Positions 26,166 through 35,533 of a stretch of 64,000 nucleotides of DNA are shown piece by piece. Origin of the DNA: CAVOJV01 sp963696325 (lineage in GTDB: Bacteria > Pseudomonadota > Gammaproteobacteria > Competibacterales > Competibacteraceae); the NCBI GenBank assembly GCA_963696325.1, contig CAVOJV010000001.1:62001-126000 (forward strand). The letters are read 5' to 3'. The translations under genes and the position numbers were made by a program. The notes under the pieces were generated by a model. It did no database searches, was not told the DNA's origin, and saw only the letters and a list, made by a program, of their open reading frames with translations. The stretch's first letter is position 1; every line of letters starts with the position of its first letter.

Positions 26166-27568
26166 GGGTAACCTCCATGAGTGTCGGGAGCAAAGTTTTC
26201 GAACCGGGTATAGCGACCCAGAAATGTCAGGCGGGTAACGCCGATTGGACCGTTACGCTGCTTGCCGATGATGATCTCGGCAATACCCTTGTCGGCGCTG
26301 TCGGGATTGTAGACTTCATCCCGATAGATGAAACAGATCAGATCCGCATCCTGCTCTATCGCTCCGGATTCGCGCAGATCCGACATCACAGGGCGCTTGT
26401 TGGGCCGTTGTTCGAGGCTGCGGTTGAGCTGGGACAGAGCCACCACGGGTACGGTCAGTTCCTTGGCCAGGCTTTTCAGGGAACGGGATATTTCAGAAAT
26501 CTCGGTAGCCCGGTTCTCTTTGTTGCCGGGCACCTGCATGAGTTGGATGTAGTCGATAAGGATCAAGCCTAGTCGCTGCTGCTGGCGCTGCAAGTCACGC
26601 TGCAAGCGGCGGGCGCGGGCGCGCACCTCGGTGGGACTGAGCGCCGAACTGTCATCGATAAATAGCTTGGCCTCGTTGAGAATACTGATAGCCGAGGTCA
26701 GCCGCGGCCAATCCTCGTCCTCCAGCTTGCCGGTGCGAATGCGGTGCTGATCGATGCGCCCCAGGGATGACATCAAGCGCATGGCGAGATGCTCGCCGGG
26801 CATTTCCATGCTAAACACCGCTACCGGGTGCTTGTGCTTGATGGCCGCATGCTCGGCGATGTTCATGGCGAAGGTCGTCTTGCCCATGGACGGGCGCCCG
26901 GCGACGATGATCAGGTCGCCCGGCTGCAAGCCCGCGGTCAGCTCGTCGAAGTCGTGCCAGCCCGTGGGCACGCCGGTGATGGGATTATCCTGCTGAAACA
27001 GGGTATCAATCCGATCCACCGCCTTGATCAGCAGATCCTTGATGCTGGCGAAACCCTGCTGGATACGGCTGCCCTGCTCGGCAATGGCGAAGACGTTCTG
27101 TTCCGCCGTGTCTAACAGTTCCTTGCTGTCCCGCCCCTGGGGGTTGTACGCGCTGTCGGCGATCTCCGTGCCAACCCTGATCAACTGCCGCATGACCGAG
27201 CGCTCCCGCACGATGTCAGCGTAGGCGCGGATATTGGCGGCGCTGGGGGTATCGCGGGCTAGCACGCCCAGATAGGCGAACCCGCTGGCCGCCTCCAATT
27301 GCCCCTTGCGCTCCAGCCACTCCGCCAGGGTTACCACATCGCACGGCAGGCCTTTCTCGACCAGTTCGCGGATGGCTTGAAAGATGAGGCGATGATCCCC
27401 GCGATAGAAATCGGCGTCCGTCAAGCGGTCCGCCACCTGATCCCAGGCGGCGTTATCCAGCATGAGGCCGCCCAGCACTGACTGCTCGGCCTCGATAGAA
27501 TGGGGTGGCACCTTGAGGGACTCGGTGCCAGAGTCCTTGCGACCCACGATAGGGACGAATGGCTGCAT
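26162..27568 (-). CDS. dnaB: Replicative DNA helicase DnaB
   Basis: A 468-residue hexameric fork helicase. The N-terminal DnaB domain (PPHSIEAEQSVLGGLML) and the C-terminal RecA fold with Walker A AGRPSMGKTTFAMNIA, Walker B region LILIDYIQLM and VVALSQLNRSLEQRPNKRP are present. There is no intein. A 182-base gap separates it from rplI upstream, and it overlaps alr downstream, matching the rplI-dnaB-alr order of gammaproteobacteria. Confidence 0.97.
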   Translation of the reverse strand: MQPFVPIVGRKDSGTESLKVPPHSIEAEQSVLGGLMLDNAAWDQVADRLTDADFYRGDHRLIFQAIRELVEKGLPCDVVTLAEWLERKGQLEAASGFAYLGVLARDTPSAANIRAYADIVRERSVMRQLIRVGTEIADSAYNPQGRDSKELLDTAEQNVFAIAEQGSRIQQGFASIKDLLIKAVDRIDTLFQQDNPITGVPTGWHDFDELTAGLQPGDLIIVAGRPSMGKTTFAMNIAEHAAIKHKHPVAVFSMEMPGEHLAMRLMSSLGRIDQHRIRTGKLEDEDWPRLTSAISILNEAKLFIDDSSALSPTEVRARARRLQRDLQRQQQRLGLILIDYIQLMQVPGNKENRATEISEISRSLKSLAKELTVPVVALSQLNRSLEQRPNKRPVMSDLRESGAIEQDADLICFIYRDEVYNPDSADKGIAEIIIGKQRNGPIGVTRLTFLGRYTRFENFAPDTHGGYP

Positions 27569-27751
27569 AACGGAAATCTCGGTTAATTACCTGATGTCCG
27601 CCGCCGTCCAAAAGGCCAGCGCTGACCAGATTGAGTGTAGCGCACAGCAGGGAAGTATGAGAGGGTACAGATCCCAGCGCTAACGAATCGCTATTGGCCT
27701 AGACCGCTGTCAAAACTAGTTTCGCTACAGCAATCCGGCCAGAGTGGAACC

Positions 27752-28198
27752 TTATTCGGCAATCACATGGACCCGGATCTGAACGTTGACATCACTATGC
27801 AAATGCACGCCCACCTCATATTCGCCGACTTGGCGAATCGAACCTTGAGGCAGGCGTACCTCGGCTTTCTTCAGTTGGATGCCTGCCGCGGACACGGCTT
27901 CCGCGACGTCGGCGGCGCCCACGGAACCGAACAGGCGACCTTCATTGCCAGCCTTGACCGACAAGGTCACGATCACATCGGTCAGTTCCTCGGCGCGGGC
28001 CTTGGCGTGGGCCAGGGACTCCGCAGCGCCCGTTTCAAGCTCGGCGCGCCTGGCCTCGAAACGGGCGACATTCTGGGGAGTGGCCTCGGTAGCTTTGCCT
28101 TGCGGGATCAAAAAATTGCGGCCAAAACCCGATTTTACCGACACTCGGTCGCCAAGATTGCCCAAATTGTCAACTTTCTGCAACAGGATAACTTCCAT
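27752..28198 (-). CDS. rplI: 50S ribosomal protein L9
   Basis: A 148-residue L9. The N-terminal rRNA-binding domain begins EVILLQKVDNLGNLGDRVSVKSGFGRN in pieces, with FLIPQGKA. A long helix and the C-terminal domain (LFGSVGAADVAEAV) follow. The length is normal. It is the last gene of the rpsF-rpsR-DUF2232-rplI operon. Confidence 0.97.
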   Translation of the reverse strand: MEVILLQKVDNLGNLGDRVSVKSGFGRNFLIPQGKATEATPQNVARFEARRAELETGAAESLAHAKARAEELTDVIVTLSVKAGNEGRLFGSVGAADVAEAVSAAGIQLKKAEVRLPQGSIRQVGEYEVGVHLHSDVNVQIRVHVIAE

Positions 28199-28242
28199 TG
28201 ACGAACTCCTAAATTATCTTTCTAAATAAAAGGTTAGTGATT

Positions 28243-29136
28243 TCACGCCCGCGGCTGGATGCGCACCCGATAATCAAACCAAGCGTCGCTCATGGCAAGC
28301 AGGCACAGAAGCATCAGCATTTCCGGCAGCGCGACCAGCAGCAGCAAGTACAGCCCCACCAACCAGGTTCGCGCCAAGGCCGCCTTGTCAACCACGCCGT
28401 GCGCTATGGCAATACCCTGTAAGGCGAAGACCACCATAACCAGCAAGGCCAGGTTTACAAACAGCGGCAGAGCCGTCAAGAGGGCAAGCCCAAACACCGC
28501 CAGGGCACTCAGCGCAGTGGGTTGCCCCAGCCGCAAATCATGAAATTCAGCGCGAAACCCACCAGGATTGTAGAGCAGCGACTGCCACCAGCGCCCAAGC
28601 AATAGACTGAACAGCAAGGCCAGCAGACCATTGGCAAAGAGCAGTCCCAACGTGAGCGGCGCCAGAAAATCCAGTGTTTGTCCGATGATTGCGTCACCAT
28701 CGCCCAGCATACCCGTCTGCTGCAGGATCGGCTTCAACACCTGCTCAAGCAGGGTATGGCCCCAGACCGTCAAATCGCCAACCGCGGCGGCATATCCTAC
28801 CAGCGCTACCCCGGCCAGCAGCAGCGCCAGTTGCAGAGTCCGGGCCAGCGACACGCTGTAACGCAGCACCAGCGCCAACAGCCAGAGTGGCAGCCAGACG
28901 ATTCCTGCCGTCCCCATGGCGGGGACCACCGAACCTGACAACAGCAAAAACAGGGTGCCCGCAGCGCCAGCGGATAGCACGATGACCAGCATGCCCTCAC
29001 GGGGTCCCTGGCGTAAGGTGATAAGTGCCACCGCGGCACCGCTGATTACGTTCAGCAATGGCAACAGGGCTGCCAGGACAACCACCAGTGCCGCCTGCGA
29101 ACGACTTCGCATGATAAATGACGCCAAGGCCCGCAT
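28243..29136 (-). CDS. DUF2232-type membrane protein
   Basis: A 297-residue protein with about eight hydrophobic helices and few charged residues. Motifs such as LLNVISGAAVALITLRQGPREGM and the C-terminal DAWFDYR are typical of the uncharacterised protein found between rpsR and rplI in many gammaproteobacteria, related to the DUF2232/YybS group. Its function is unknown. Co-transcription with ribosomal genes suggests a housekeeping role. Confidence 0.82.
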   Translation of the reverse strand: MRALASFIMRSRSQAALVVVLAALLPLLNVISGAAVALITLRQGPREGMLVIVLSAGAAGTLFLLLSGSVVPAMGTAGIVWLPLWLLALVLRYSVSLARTLQLALLLAGVALVGYAAAVGDLTVWGHTLLEQVLKPILQQTGMLGDGDAIIGQTLDFLAPLTLGLLFANGLLALLFSLLLGRWWQSLLYNPGGFRAEFHDLRLGQPTALSALAVFGLALLTALPLFVNLALLVMVVFALQGIAIAHGVVDKAALARTWLVGLYLLLLVALPEMLMLLCLLAMSDAWFDYRVRIQPRA

Positions 29137-29192
29137 GCTGGTATTGGTCGGTCAAGGCAGGCTGCTGGGCGAGATGGGTGCCAGCGGCTGGC

Positions 29193-29417
29193 TTAATGGC
29201 TATCGCAATAGGGCAGCAACGCCAGAAACCGGGCGCGCTTGATGGCCGTGGCCAACTGCCGTTGATAGCGGGCCTTGGTACCGGTAATGCGGCTGGGAAC
29301 GATCTTGCCGGTTTCAGTAACATAGCCCTTCAGGGTAGCTATATCCTTATAGTCGATTTCTTTAATGCCTTCGGCGGTAAATCGGCAGAACTTCTTGCGA
29401 CGAAAAAAACGTGACAT
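29193..29417 (-). CDS. rpsR: 30S ribosomal protein S18
   Basis: A 74-residue S18: RRKKFCRFTAEGIKEIDYKD, then GYVTETGKIVPSRITGTKAR and RQLATAIKRARFLALLPY. It pairs with S6 on the small subunit, and rpsF is encoded directly upstream. No priB gene lies between rpsF and rpsR. Confidence 0.98.
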   Translation of the reverse strand: MSRFFRRKKFCRFTAEGIKEIDYKDIATLKGYVTETGKIVPSRITGTKARYQRQLATAIKRARFLALLPYCDSH

Positions 29418-29466
29418 TGCATGCTCCTCAATTCTATATGGACCTTATCGGCGACCCTGCTACTCT

Positions 29467-29880
29467 TTAGTCAGCTGAAATGATGTCGTCGGTACCCTCT
29501 TCCTCGCTATCTGTATCGCTGTCTTCGCGGACCTCGTGCTCGACACGGCTGTCGCGGTCATCGCGGGACCTGACCAACGGGGAGGCTTCGGTATCAGGGC
29601 CTGGACGGTTCATGATCAGGTTGCGAATGACTGCATCGTTGAAACGGAAAGCGCTTTGCAGTTCGTTCAATACTGGCTGGCTGCACTCGATGTTCATCAA
29701 CACGTAGTGGGCTTTGTGGACCTTGTTAATGGGGTAAGCTAACTGGCGTCGGCCCCAATCTTCCAAGCGGTGAATGGCGCCACCATCCTCTTGGATCATG
29801 GCTCGATAGCGCTCAATCATGGCGGGCACCTGCTCACTCTGATCGGGGTGAACCAGAAACACGATTTCGTAATGTCGCAT
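29467..29880 (-). CDS. rpsF: 30S ribosomal protein S6
   Basis: A 137-residue S6: MRHYEIVFLVHPDQSEQVP, RLEDWGRRQLAYPINKVHKAHYV in pieces, and FRFNDAVIRNLIM, then an acidic tail (EEEGTDD) like the modified tail of E. coli S6. The ATG at 29880 has AAGGAG at ideal spacing; a longer in-frame start would add 11 unrelated residues. It is the first gene of the operon. Upstream, in the 276-base gap to the CoA-transferase, a weak minus-strand TTGCAT-17-TATGCT pair at about 29963-29991 is a possible promoter. Confidence 0.97.
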   Translation of the reverse strand: MRHYEIVFLVHPDQSEQVPAMIERYRAMIQEDGGAIHRLEDWGRRQLAYPINKVHKAHYVLMNIECSQPVLNELQSAFRFNDAVIRNLIMNRPGPDTEASPLVRSRDDRDSRVEHEVREDSDTDSEEEGTDDIISAD

Positions 29881-30189
29881 AAAGCTCCTTTCGGACAGTA
29901 AAGCCTCCCACAATCAGTGGTGAGGCAAGGAGTAAGGCTTTGCGGCCATAAAAACGATTAAGCATAGAGAGATAATTGCCAGGATGCAATGATTTGATGC
30001 TTAAAGGGGCCCCGACCAGGACAGATTTCCAGTCGGTCCTATCCGCCCGGAACAATAATGGTCCGCTTACCGCCCCCGGCGATCCAGACGCAGTGAAACC
30101 CCGTTAAATCAAGATTTGATCCCCGCTGATTGCCCACAACCTAGCTACAATGAACTTGCAAAATCATCTTTTTGCTCAAGGAACATGTT

Positions 30190-32181
30190 ATGCCTACAGA
30201 CTCCCAGCATCCCTTCTTGTCCGCCCAATCCATGGCCAAGAAAGGCAAGATTGTCTCGGCCGCCGAGGCCGTGCGCTTGATCCGCGATGGCGACACCGTC
30301 GCCACTGGAGGCTTCGTTGGTATCGGCTTCGCCGAGGAGATCGCCATAGCCTTGGAGGATTATTTCCTGAAAACCGGCAAGCCCCGCAATCTGACCCTCA
30401 TCTACGGCGCCGGCCAGGGTGACGGCAAGGAACGGGGACTCAACCACCTTGGCCATGAAGGGCTGGTAGGTCGGATCATCGGTGGCCACTGGGGGCTGGC
30501 GCCAAAACTGCAAAAACTGGCGATCGGGAACAAGCTCTTGGCGTATAACTTCCCCCAGGGAGTGATTACCCACTGGTTTCGGGACGTTGCTGCCCACAAG
30601 CCCGGCACGCTGAGTACGGTAGGGCTGGGAACCTTCGTCGATCCCCGCTTCGGGGGTGGCAAGCTGAATGCCGTTACCACTGAAGACATCGTCGAACTTA
30701 TGCCCATCCATGGGCAGGAGTGTTTGTTCTACAAATCCCATCCCATCCATGTAGCCATTCTGCGCGGCACTACGGCCGATACCGACGGCAACATCAGCAT
30801 GGAAAAAGAAGCACTGTTCTTGGAGTCCCTTGCCATCGCCACTGCCGCCCATAATTCCGGCGGGATCGTCATCGTGCAAGTAGAGCGCATCGCCGAGCGC
30901 GGCACGCTCAACCCGAAAACTGTAAAGATCCCCGGCATCCTGGTGGACTGCGTGGTGGCAGCCTCTCCCGAGCATCATTGGCAAACCTTCGCCGAACCCT
31001 ACAACCCGGCTTTCAGCAGCGAGATCAGGATACCCATGCAATCGATTTCGCCCATGGAAATGAGCGCTCGGAAAATTATTGCCCGCCGCGCCGCTTTTGA
31101 GCTTAAACCCAACAGCGTCGTTAACCTCGGGATAGGTATGCCCGAGGGTATCGCCAACGTCGCCAACGAAGAGAAAATTCTGGATTTCCTGACCCTTACA
31201 GCAGAACCCGGCGTTATCGGCGGTCTGCCCGCTGGCGGCTTGAGCTTCGGCGCGGCCGTCAATGCCCAGGCCATCATCGATCAGCCGGCCCAGTTCGACT
31301 TTTACGATGGCGGTGGCCTGGACATCGCCTTCCTGGGTCTGGCGCAAACCGACCGTGAAGGCAATGTGAACGTTAGCAAGTTCGGTCCCAAGCTGGCCGG
31401 TGCCGGCGGTTTTATCAACATCAGCCAGAACGCGAAAAAGCTGGTCTTTGTGGGCACCTTTACCGTCGGCAAACCCAGCTTTTCATTCGCCAATGGCGAA
31501 CTGCGCATCCTCGCCAACGACGGAGCACACAAGTTCATCGAGACAGTAGAACATCGCACGTTCAGCGGTTCTTACGCCGCCAACAAGGGCCAAACCGTGC
31601 TTTACATTACCGAACGCTGCGTTTTCGCACTCAACAGGGAAGGACTGGAACTGATCGAAATAGCCCCGGGGGTGGATCTAAACAAGGATATCCTGGCCTA
31701 CATGGACTTCAAACCCCTCATGCGGCAGGCGCCCCGGATTATGGATGCCCGCATCTTCCAGCCGGAACTCATGAACCTCAAGGAACACCTAATGCAGGTT
31801 CCGCTGGAGGAGCGCCTCATTTACGATCCCCAGGAAAACCTGTTCTTCGTCAATTTCGAGGGCCTGGAAATCAAGACCAGCGAGGACATTGAGGCAGTTC
31901 GAACCGCTGTGAAAGCGCGCCTGGAACCCCTGGGCAAAAAGGTTTTCGCCATCGTCAATTATGACCATTTTATGGTGTTACCCGATTTGCTCGACGCCTA
32001 CACCGACATGGTAAAGGGCATCGTAGAGCGTTATTACGCGAACGTCACCCGCTATACCACCAGCACATTCCTGCGCATGAAACTGGGTGATGCCCTGCAA
32101 AAACGCAATGTGGCGCCCCATATTTACGAAAGCCAGGAAGATGCGCGCCTGCATTTGCAGGAATTGGAAAGAGACAGCTAA
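30190..32181 (+). CDS. Acyl-CoA:acetate/propionate CoA-transferase-like enzyme
   Basis: A 663-residue class I CoA-transferase with both SCOT-like halves fused in one chain. The N-terminal half has GDTVATGGFVGIGFAEEI and GGHWGLAPKL. The C-terminal half has NLGIGMPEGIANVA, TAEPGVIGGLPAGG with the probable catalytic Glu, YDGGGLDIAFLGLAQ, GAGGFINISQNAKK and FVGTFTVGK. About 130 further residues follow. This is the layout of propionate CoA-transferase (Pct) and E. coli YdiF. It would exchange CoA between short-chain acids such as acetate and propionate. The ATG at 30190, seven bases after AAGGA, is chosen. It sits alone on the plus strand inside an otherwise minus-strand housekeeping block. The antisense frame over 30145-31347 is a shadow. 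Confidence 0.9.
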   Translation: MPTDSQHPFLSAQSMAKKGKIVSAAEAVRLIRDGDTVATGGFVGIGFAEEIAIALEDYFLKTGKPRNLTLIYGAGQGDGKERGLNHLGHEGLVGRIIGGHWGLAPKLQKLAIGNKLLAYNFPQGVITHWFRDVAAHKPGTLSTVGLGTFVDPRFGGGKLNAVTTEDIVELMPIHGQECLFYKSHPIHVAILRGTTADTDGNISMEKEALFLESLAIATAAHNSGGIVIVQVERIAERGTLNPKTVKIPGILVDCVVAASPEHHWQTFAEPYNPAFSSEIRIPMQSISPMEMSARKIIARRAAFELKPNSVVNLGIGMPEGIANVANEEKILDFLTLTAEPGVIGGLPAGGLSFGAAVNAQAIIDQPAQFDFYDGGGLDIAFLGLAQTDREGNVNVSKFGPKLAGAGGFINISQNAKKLVFVGTFTVGKPSFSFANGELRILANDGAHKFIETVEHRTFSGSYAANKGQTVLYITERCVFALNREGLELIEIAPGVDLNKDILAYMDFKPLMRQAPRIMDARIFQPELMNLKEHLMQVPLEERLIYDPQENLFFVNFEGLEIKTSEDIEAVRTAVKARLEPLGKKVFAIVNYDHFMVLPDLLDAYTDMVKGIVERYYANVTRYTTSTFLRMKLGDALQKRNVAPHIYESQEDARLHLQELERDS

Positions 32182-32200
32182 GAAAACCAAAGTCAGCAGG

Positions 32201-32956
32201 CTACTGCTCCGCTCGCCGACGCTGCCGTACTGCCTCGAATAGGAACACGCCGGTCGCCACCGCCACGTTCAAGCTTGCCACGCTGCCCGCCATGGGGATA
32301 CAGGCCAGATGGTCGCAGACCTCGCGGGTCAGCCGGCGCAAACCCTTGCCCTCGGCGCCCAGTACAATGGCTATCGGGCCGGCGCAGTCAACGTCGTACA
32401 GGCTGGTCCGCGCCTCACCTGCAGCGCCGATGATCCATAACCCTTGTTGCTGAAGCTCTCTGAGGGTGCGGGCCAGATTGGTCACCTGGATGAAGGGTAC
32501 GCGCTCCGCAGCGCCGCTGGCCACCTTTCGTACTGTCGCGTTCAGGCCCACTGCCCGGTCAGCGGGAGCGATCACGACATGGACGCCAGCGGCATCGGCG
32601 CTGCGCAGGCAGGCCCCCAGGTTATGGGGGTCCTGGATTCCGTCCAGCGCCAGCAGCAGGGCCTGACCCCGGACAGCGGCCAGGATGGCGGGCAGGTCCT
32701 GCTCGCCCATGGCTAAGGCAGCATTGGCGAGCCAGGCGACCACCCCCTGATGGCGGGCCTTGCCGCTCATCCGGTCCAGTGCTTCCCGGTCTTCCGGGTG
32801 GATGGCGACACCGCGGCGCTCGGCCTCCTCCAGAACAGTACGCAGACGCAGGTCGTGACGCTTGCGCTCCACCCAGATACCGCGCAAGCTGCCGGGCTCG
32901 TACTTAAGGGCCGCCAGCACCGCATGCAGGCCAACGATCAGTTCATCCGCGGCCAT
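32201..32956 (-). CDS. rlmB: 23S rRNA (guanosine(2251)-2'-O)-methyltransferase RlmB
   Basis: A 251-residue SpoU-family knotted methyltransferase. The N-terminal L30e-like substrate domain (GLHAVLAALK) precedes the SpoU motifs: ALDGIQDPHNLGACLRSADA, IAIVLGAEGKGLRRL and IPMAGSVASLNVAVATGVFL. It modifies G2251 in the peptidyl-transferase P loop. The ATG at 32956, with AAGGG nine bases before it, is preferred; a TTG nine bases upstream overlapping the rnr stop is in frame. It follows rnr in the usual order. Confidence 0.95.
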   Translation of the reverse strand: MAADELIVGLHAVLAALKYEPGSLRGIWVERKRHDLRLRTVLEEAERRGVAIHPEDREALDRMSGKARHQGVVAWLANAALAMGEQDLPAILAAVRGQALLLALDGIQDPHNLGACLRSADAAGVHVVIAPADRAVGLNATVRKVASGAAERVPFIQVTNLARTLRELQQQGLWIIGAAGEARTSLYDVDCAGPIAIVLGAEGKGLRRLTREVCDHLACIPMAGSVASLNVAVATGVFLFEAVRQRRRAEQ

Positions 32957-32961
32957 GGCGG

Positions 32962-35205
32962 TCAACCCTTCCGCGGTCCACGCCGCTTGGCGCCGCGCCG
33001 AGTGGACACGGGTTTATCAGGGGCAGTCAACTCAAAATCGATCTTGCGCTCATCCAGATCTACCCGCATGACCCGCACCCGTAACGCGTCGCCCAGCCGA
33101 TAAATCTGGCCACTGCGCTCGCCCCGAAGGCGGTGGCCGACCGGGTCGAAATGATAGTAATCGTTGTGCAAAGCTGTTACATGGACTAAGCCTTCCACAT
33201 ACACTTCGCGCAGTTCCACGAACAGACCGAAGGAAGTAACGGCGGTGACGATCCCCTCGAAGGTCTCCCCCACCTTATCCGACATGAACTCGCATTTCAG
33301 CCATTCCACCGCATCCCGGGTGGCCTCGTCGGCACGCCGCTCGGTCATGGAGCATTGTTCGCCCAGACTGACCATATCCGGATTGCTATAGGTAAAATCC
33401 TTAGCCTTGCCACCACCCAGGACATGCCGGATGGCACGGTGCACCAGCAAATCTGGGTAGCGGCGGATGGGCGAGGTAAAGTGGGCGTAAGCTTCCAGCG
33501 CCAAGCCGAAATGGCCCAGATTGTCCGGGTTGTAGACCGCCTGAGCCAGGGACCGCAGCATGACGGTTTGGATCAGATGGAAATCGGGCCGTTCCCGCAC
33601 CCGCTCCAGCAATACCGCATAGTCTTTGGCGGAGGGTTTGTCGCCACCAGCCAGCCCCAAACCGAGTTCGCCTAGAAAGCCGCGCAACTTTTCCAATTTT
33701 TCGCTGCTCGGTCCCTCGTGAACGCGATACAGACAGGGCATGCGATGGCGCTGCAGGAAGCGCGCCGCCGCAACATTGGCGGCAATCATGCACTCCTCGA
33801 TGAGGCGGTGGGCGTCGTTGCGCGAGGTGGGCACGATGCGCTCGATCTTGCGTTCCGGGCCGTACTCGATAACCGTTTCCTGGGTTTCAAAATCGATAGC
33901 CCCGCGTCGTTCCCGGGCCTCGTGTAGTACCTGGTACAGCTCATATAGTTCCTCAAGATGGGGTAACAAATCGGCAAACTGGGCGCGGATACGCTCGTCC
34001 CGCTCCACCAGCATCGCAGCCACGGCATCATAGGTGAGCCGCGCCCGCGAACGCATGACCGCCTCTAGGAAACGCGAACGGATAATGTTCCCATCCGTAC
34101 TGATAGTCATTTCGCAGACCATGCACAACCGATCCACCTGGGGGTTCAGAGAGCACAGGCCATTGGACAGCACTTCCGGGAGCATGGGAATAACCTGATC
34201 CGGGAAGTACACCGAATTGCCGCGTCGTTGGGCTTCGTCATCCAGGTTGGTCTGCAGCCGCACGTACCAGGACACATCGGCGATGGCCACCAGCAAGCGC
34301 CAGTGCTTGCCGCGGCGCTCGCAGTAAACGGCATCATCGAAGTCGCGTGCGGTGATACCGTCGATGGTCACCAGGGGCAGGCCGCGCAAGTCTACGCGGT
34401 CCTGCCTGGCGAATTCAGGCACCTCGGCGCCGAAATGCCTAATCTCTGCCAGCAACGCGGCGGGCCATTCGGTAGGGATAGCATGGCTGGCGATGGCGAT
34501 TTGTACTTCCATGCCGGGAGCCATGTGATCGCCCAAAACTTCCTTGACCCGGCCGATCGGGCGGCTGTATTTACTGGGTTGCTCGATGATCTCCACGATA
34601 ACGATCTGACCGGACTTGGCCCCGCCTTCAGAACCTACCGGGACCAGGATGTCCTGGTTAATACGCTTGTTATCGGGCACCACGAAACCGACGCCGCTTT
34701 CCTGCAGGAAGCGCCCAACTGCCTGCCGGGTATTGCGCTCCAAAACCTCCACTAAAGCGCCTTCGCGGCGGCCACGGCGGTCGATGCCAGCCACCCGCAT
34801 TACCGCCCGGTCGCCATGCAGCAATTGCCGCATCCGGCGCGGCGAGATGTAGAGATCTTCACCTCCCTCATCCGGAACCAGAAAGCCGTAACCCTCGGGA
34901 TGACCAATAACCCGCCCCTTGATCAAGTCCATTCTGCTCACTGATCCGTAACCGCCCCGCCGGTTACGGATCAGTTGACCGTCCCGCTCCATGGCCTTGA
35001 GCCGGCGGCCAATGGAATCCATCTCCCAATCATCATCCACTTGCCATTCGTTGCCGAGTTCCTCGGCGGTGAGCGGCATGCCACGCTCCTCCAGGTACTG
35101 CATGATGAATTCACGGCTAGGCACGGCGCGCCCGTATTTCTCCTTCTCCCGTGGGAAATAGGGGTCGAGCTGGCGCCACGAGCGCCCGCGTTTGATCGTA
35201 GACAT
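32962..35205 (-). CDS. rnr: Ribonuclease R
   Basis: A 747-residue 3'-5' exoribonuclease. Domains in order are an N-terminal helix-turn-helix/cold-shock region (to about residue 200), the RNB catalytic domain with TARDFDDAVYCE supplying the metal-binding Asp cluster, HFTSPIRRYPDLLVHRAI, the S1 RNA-binding domain (GIVTAVTSFGLFVEL) and a basic tail (TRRGAKRRGPRKG). It degrades structured RNA and helps in tmRNA quality control. The ATG at 35205 gives the family N terminus RGRSWRQLDPYFPREKEKYG; AAGGAG lies upstream. A longer in-frame reading is unlikely. It overlaps no neighbour and pairs with rlmB. Confidence 0.96.
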   Translation of the reverse strand: MSTIKRGRSWRQLDPYFPREKEKYGRAVPSREFIMQYLEERGMPLTAEELGNEWQVDDDWEMDSIGRRLKAMERDGQLIRNRRGGYGSVSRMDLIKGRVIGHPEGYGFLVPDEGGEDLYISPRRMRQLLHGDRAVMRVAGIDRRGRREGALVEVLERNTRQAVGRFLQESGVGFVVPDNKRINQDILVPVGSEGGAKSGQIVIVEIIEQPSKYSRPIGRVKEVLGDHMAPGMEVQIAIASHAIPTEWPAALLAEIRHFGAEVPEFARQDRVDLRGLPLVTIDGITARDFDDAVYCERRGKHWRLLVAIADVSWYVRLQTNLDDEAQRRGNSVYFPDQVIPMLPEVLSNGLCSLNPQVDRLCMVCEMTISTDGNIIRSRFLEAVMRSRARLTYDAVAAMLVERDERIRAQFADLLPHLEELYELYQVLHEARERRGAIDFETQETVIEYGPERKIERIVPTSRNDAHRLIEECMIAANVAAARFLQRHRMPCLYRVHEGPSSEKLEKLRGFLGELGLGLAGGDKPSAKDYAVLLERVRERPDFHLIQTVMLRSLAQAVYNPDNLGHFGLALEAYAHFTSPIRRYPDLLVHRAIRHVLGGGKAKDFTYSNPDMVSLGEQCSMTERRADEATRDAVEWLKCEFMSDKVGETFEGIVTAVTSFGLFVELREVYVEGLVHVTALHNDYYHFDPVGHRLRGERSGQIYRLGDALRVRVMRVDLDERKIDFELTAPDKPVSTRRGAKRRGPRKG

Positions 35206-35325
35206 CAGGGTTTCTGCTCCTTGAATGATTGCAAAGAGATCATACTGAGAAGATTGACAGGTGCATGGGGGATACGTATAGTGCGCACCGATTGGCGCTG
35301 TCAACGACAGCACGATCATGGTGAT

Positions 35326-35412
35326 GCCGGGGTGGCGGAATTGGTAGACGCGCTAGCTTCAGGTGTTAGTTGGGGAAACCCAGTGGAGGTTCAAGTCCTC
35401 TCCTCGGCACCA
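35326..35412 (+). tRNA. tRNA-Leu (anticodon CAG)
   Basis: An 87-base cloverleaf with the 3' CCA encoded. The acceptor GCCGGGG pairs with CCTCGGC (one G-T). The D-arm GGCGGAATTGGTAGACGCG is followed by the anticodon stem-loop CTAGC-TTCAGGT-GTTAG with anticodon CAG at 35360-35362. A long variable arm is present, and the T-arm holds GTTCAAGTC. The core is nearly identical to E. coli tRNA-Leu(CAG). It lies alone on the plus strand between two minus-strand genes (rnr and purA). Confidence 0.97.
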
Positions 35413-35533
35413 TTACCATCAAATTTTGATTATCTCCCCCCCCAAGCCGACTCAAAGACTTTCACCTCAACTGCCTGGGCAGCGCAGTCCATGACTAGCG
35501 CGCCCCTAGAACGGCATGACCCCGCGCCGAAAG

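Noticed and set aside
30145..31347. Long minus-strand open frame (400 codons) antisense to the CoA-transferase
   Set aside because: Composition is that of a codon-phase shadow; low-complexity, no known motif, and the plus-strand gene is unmistakable.
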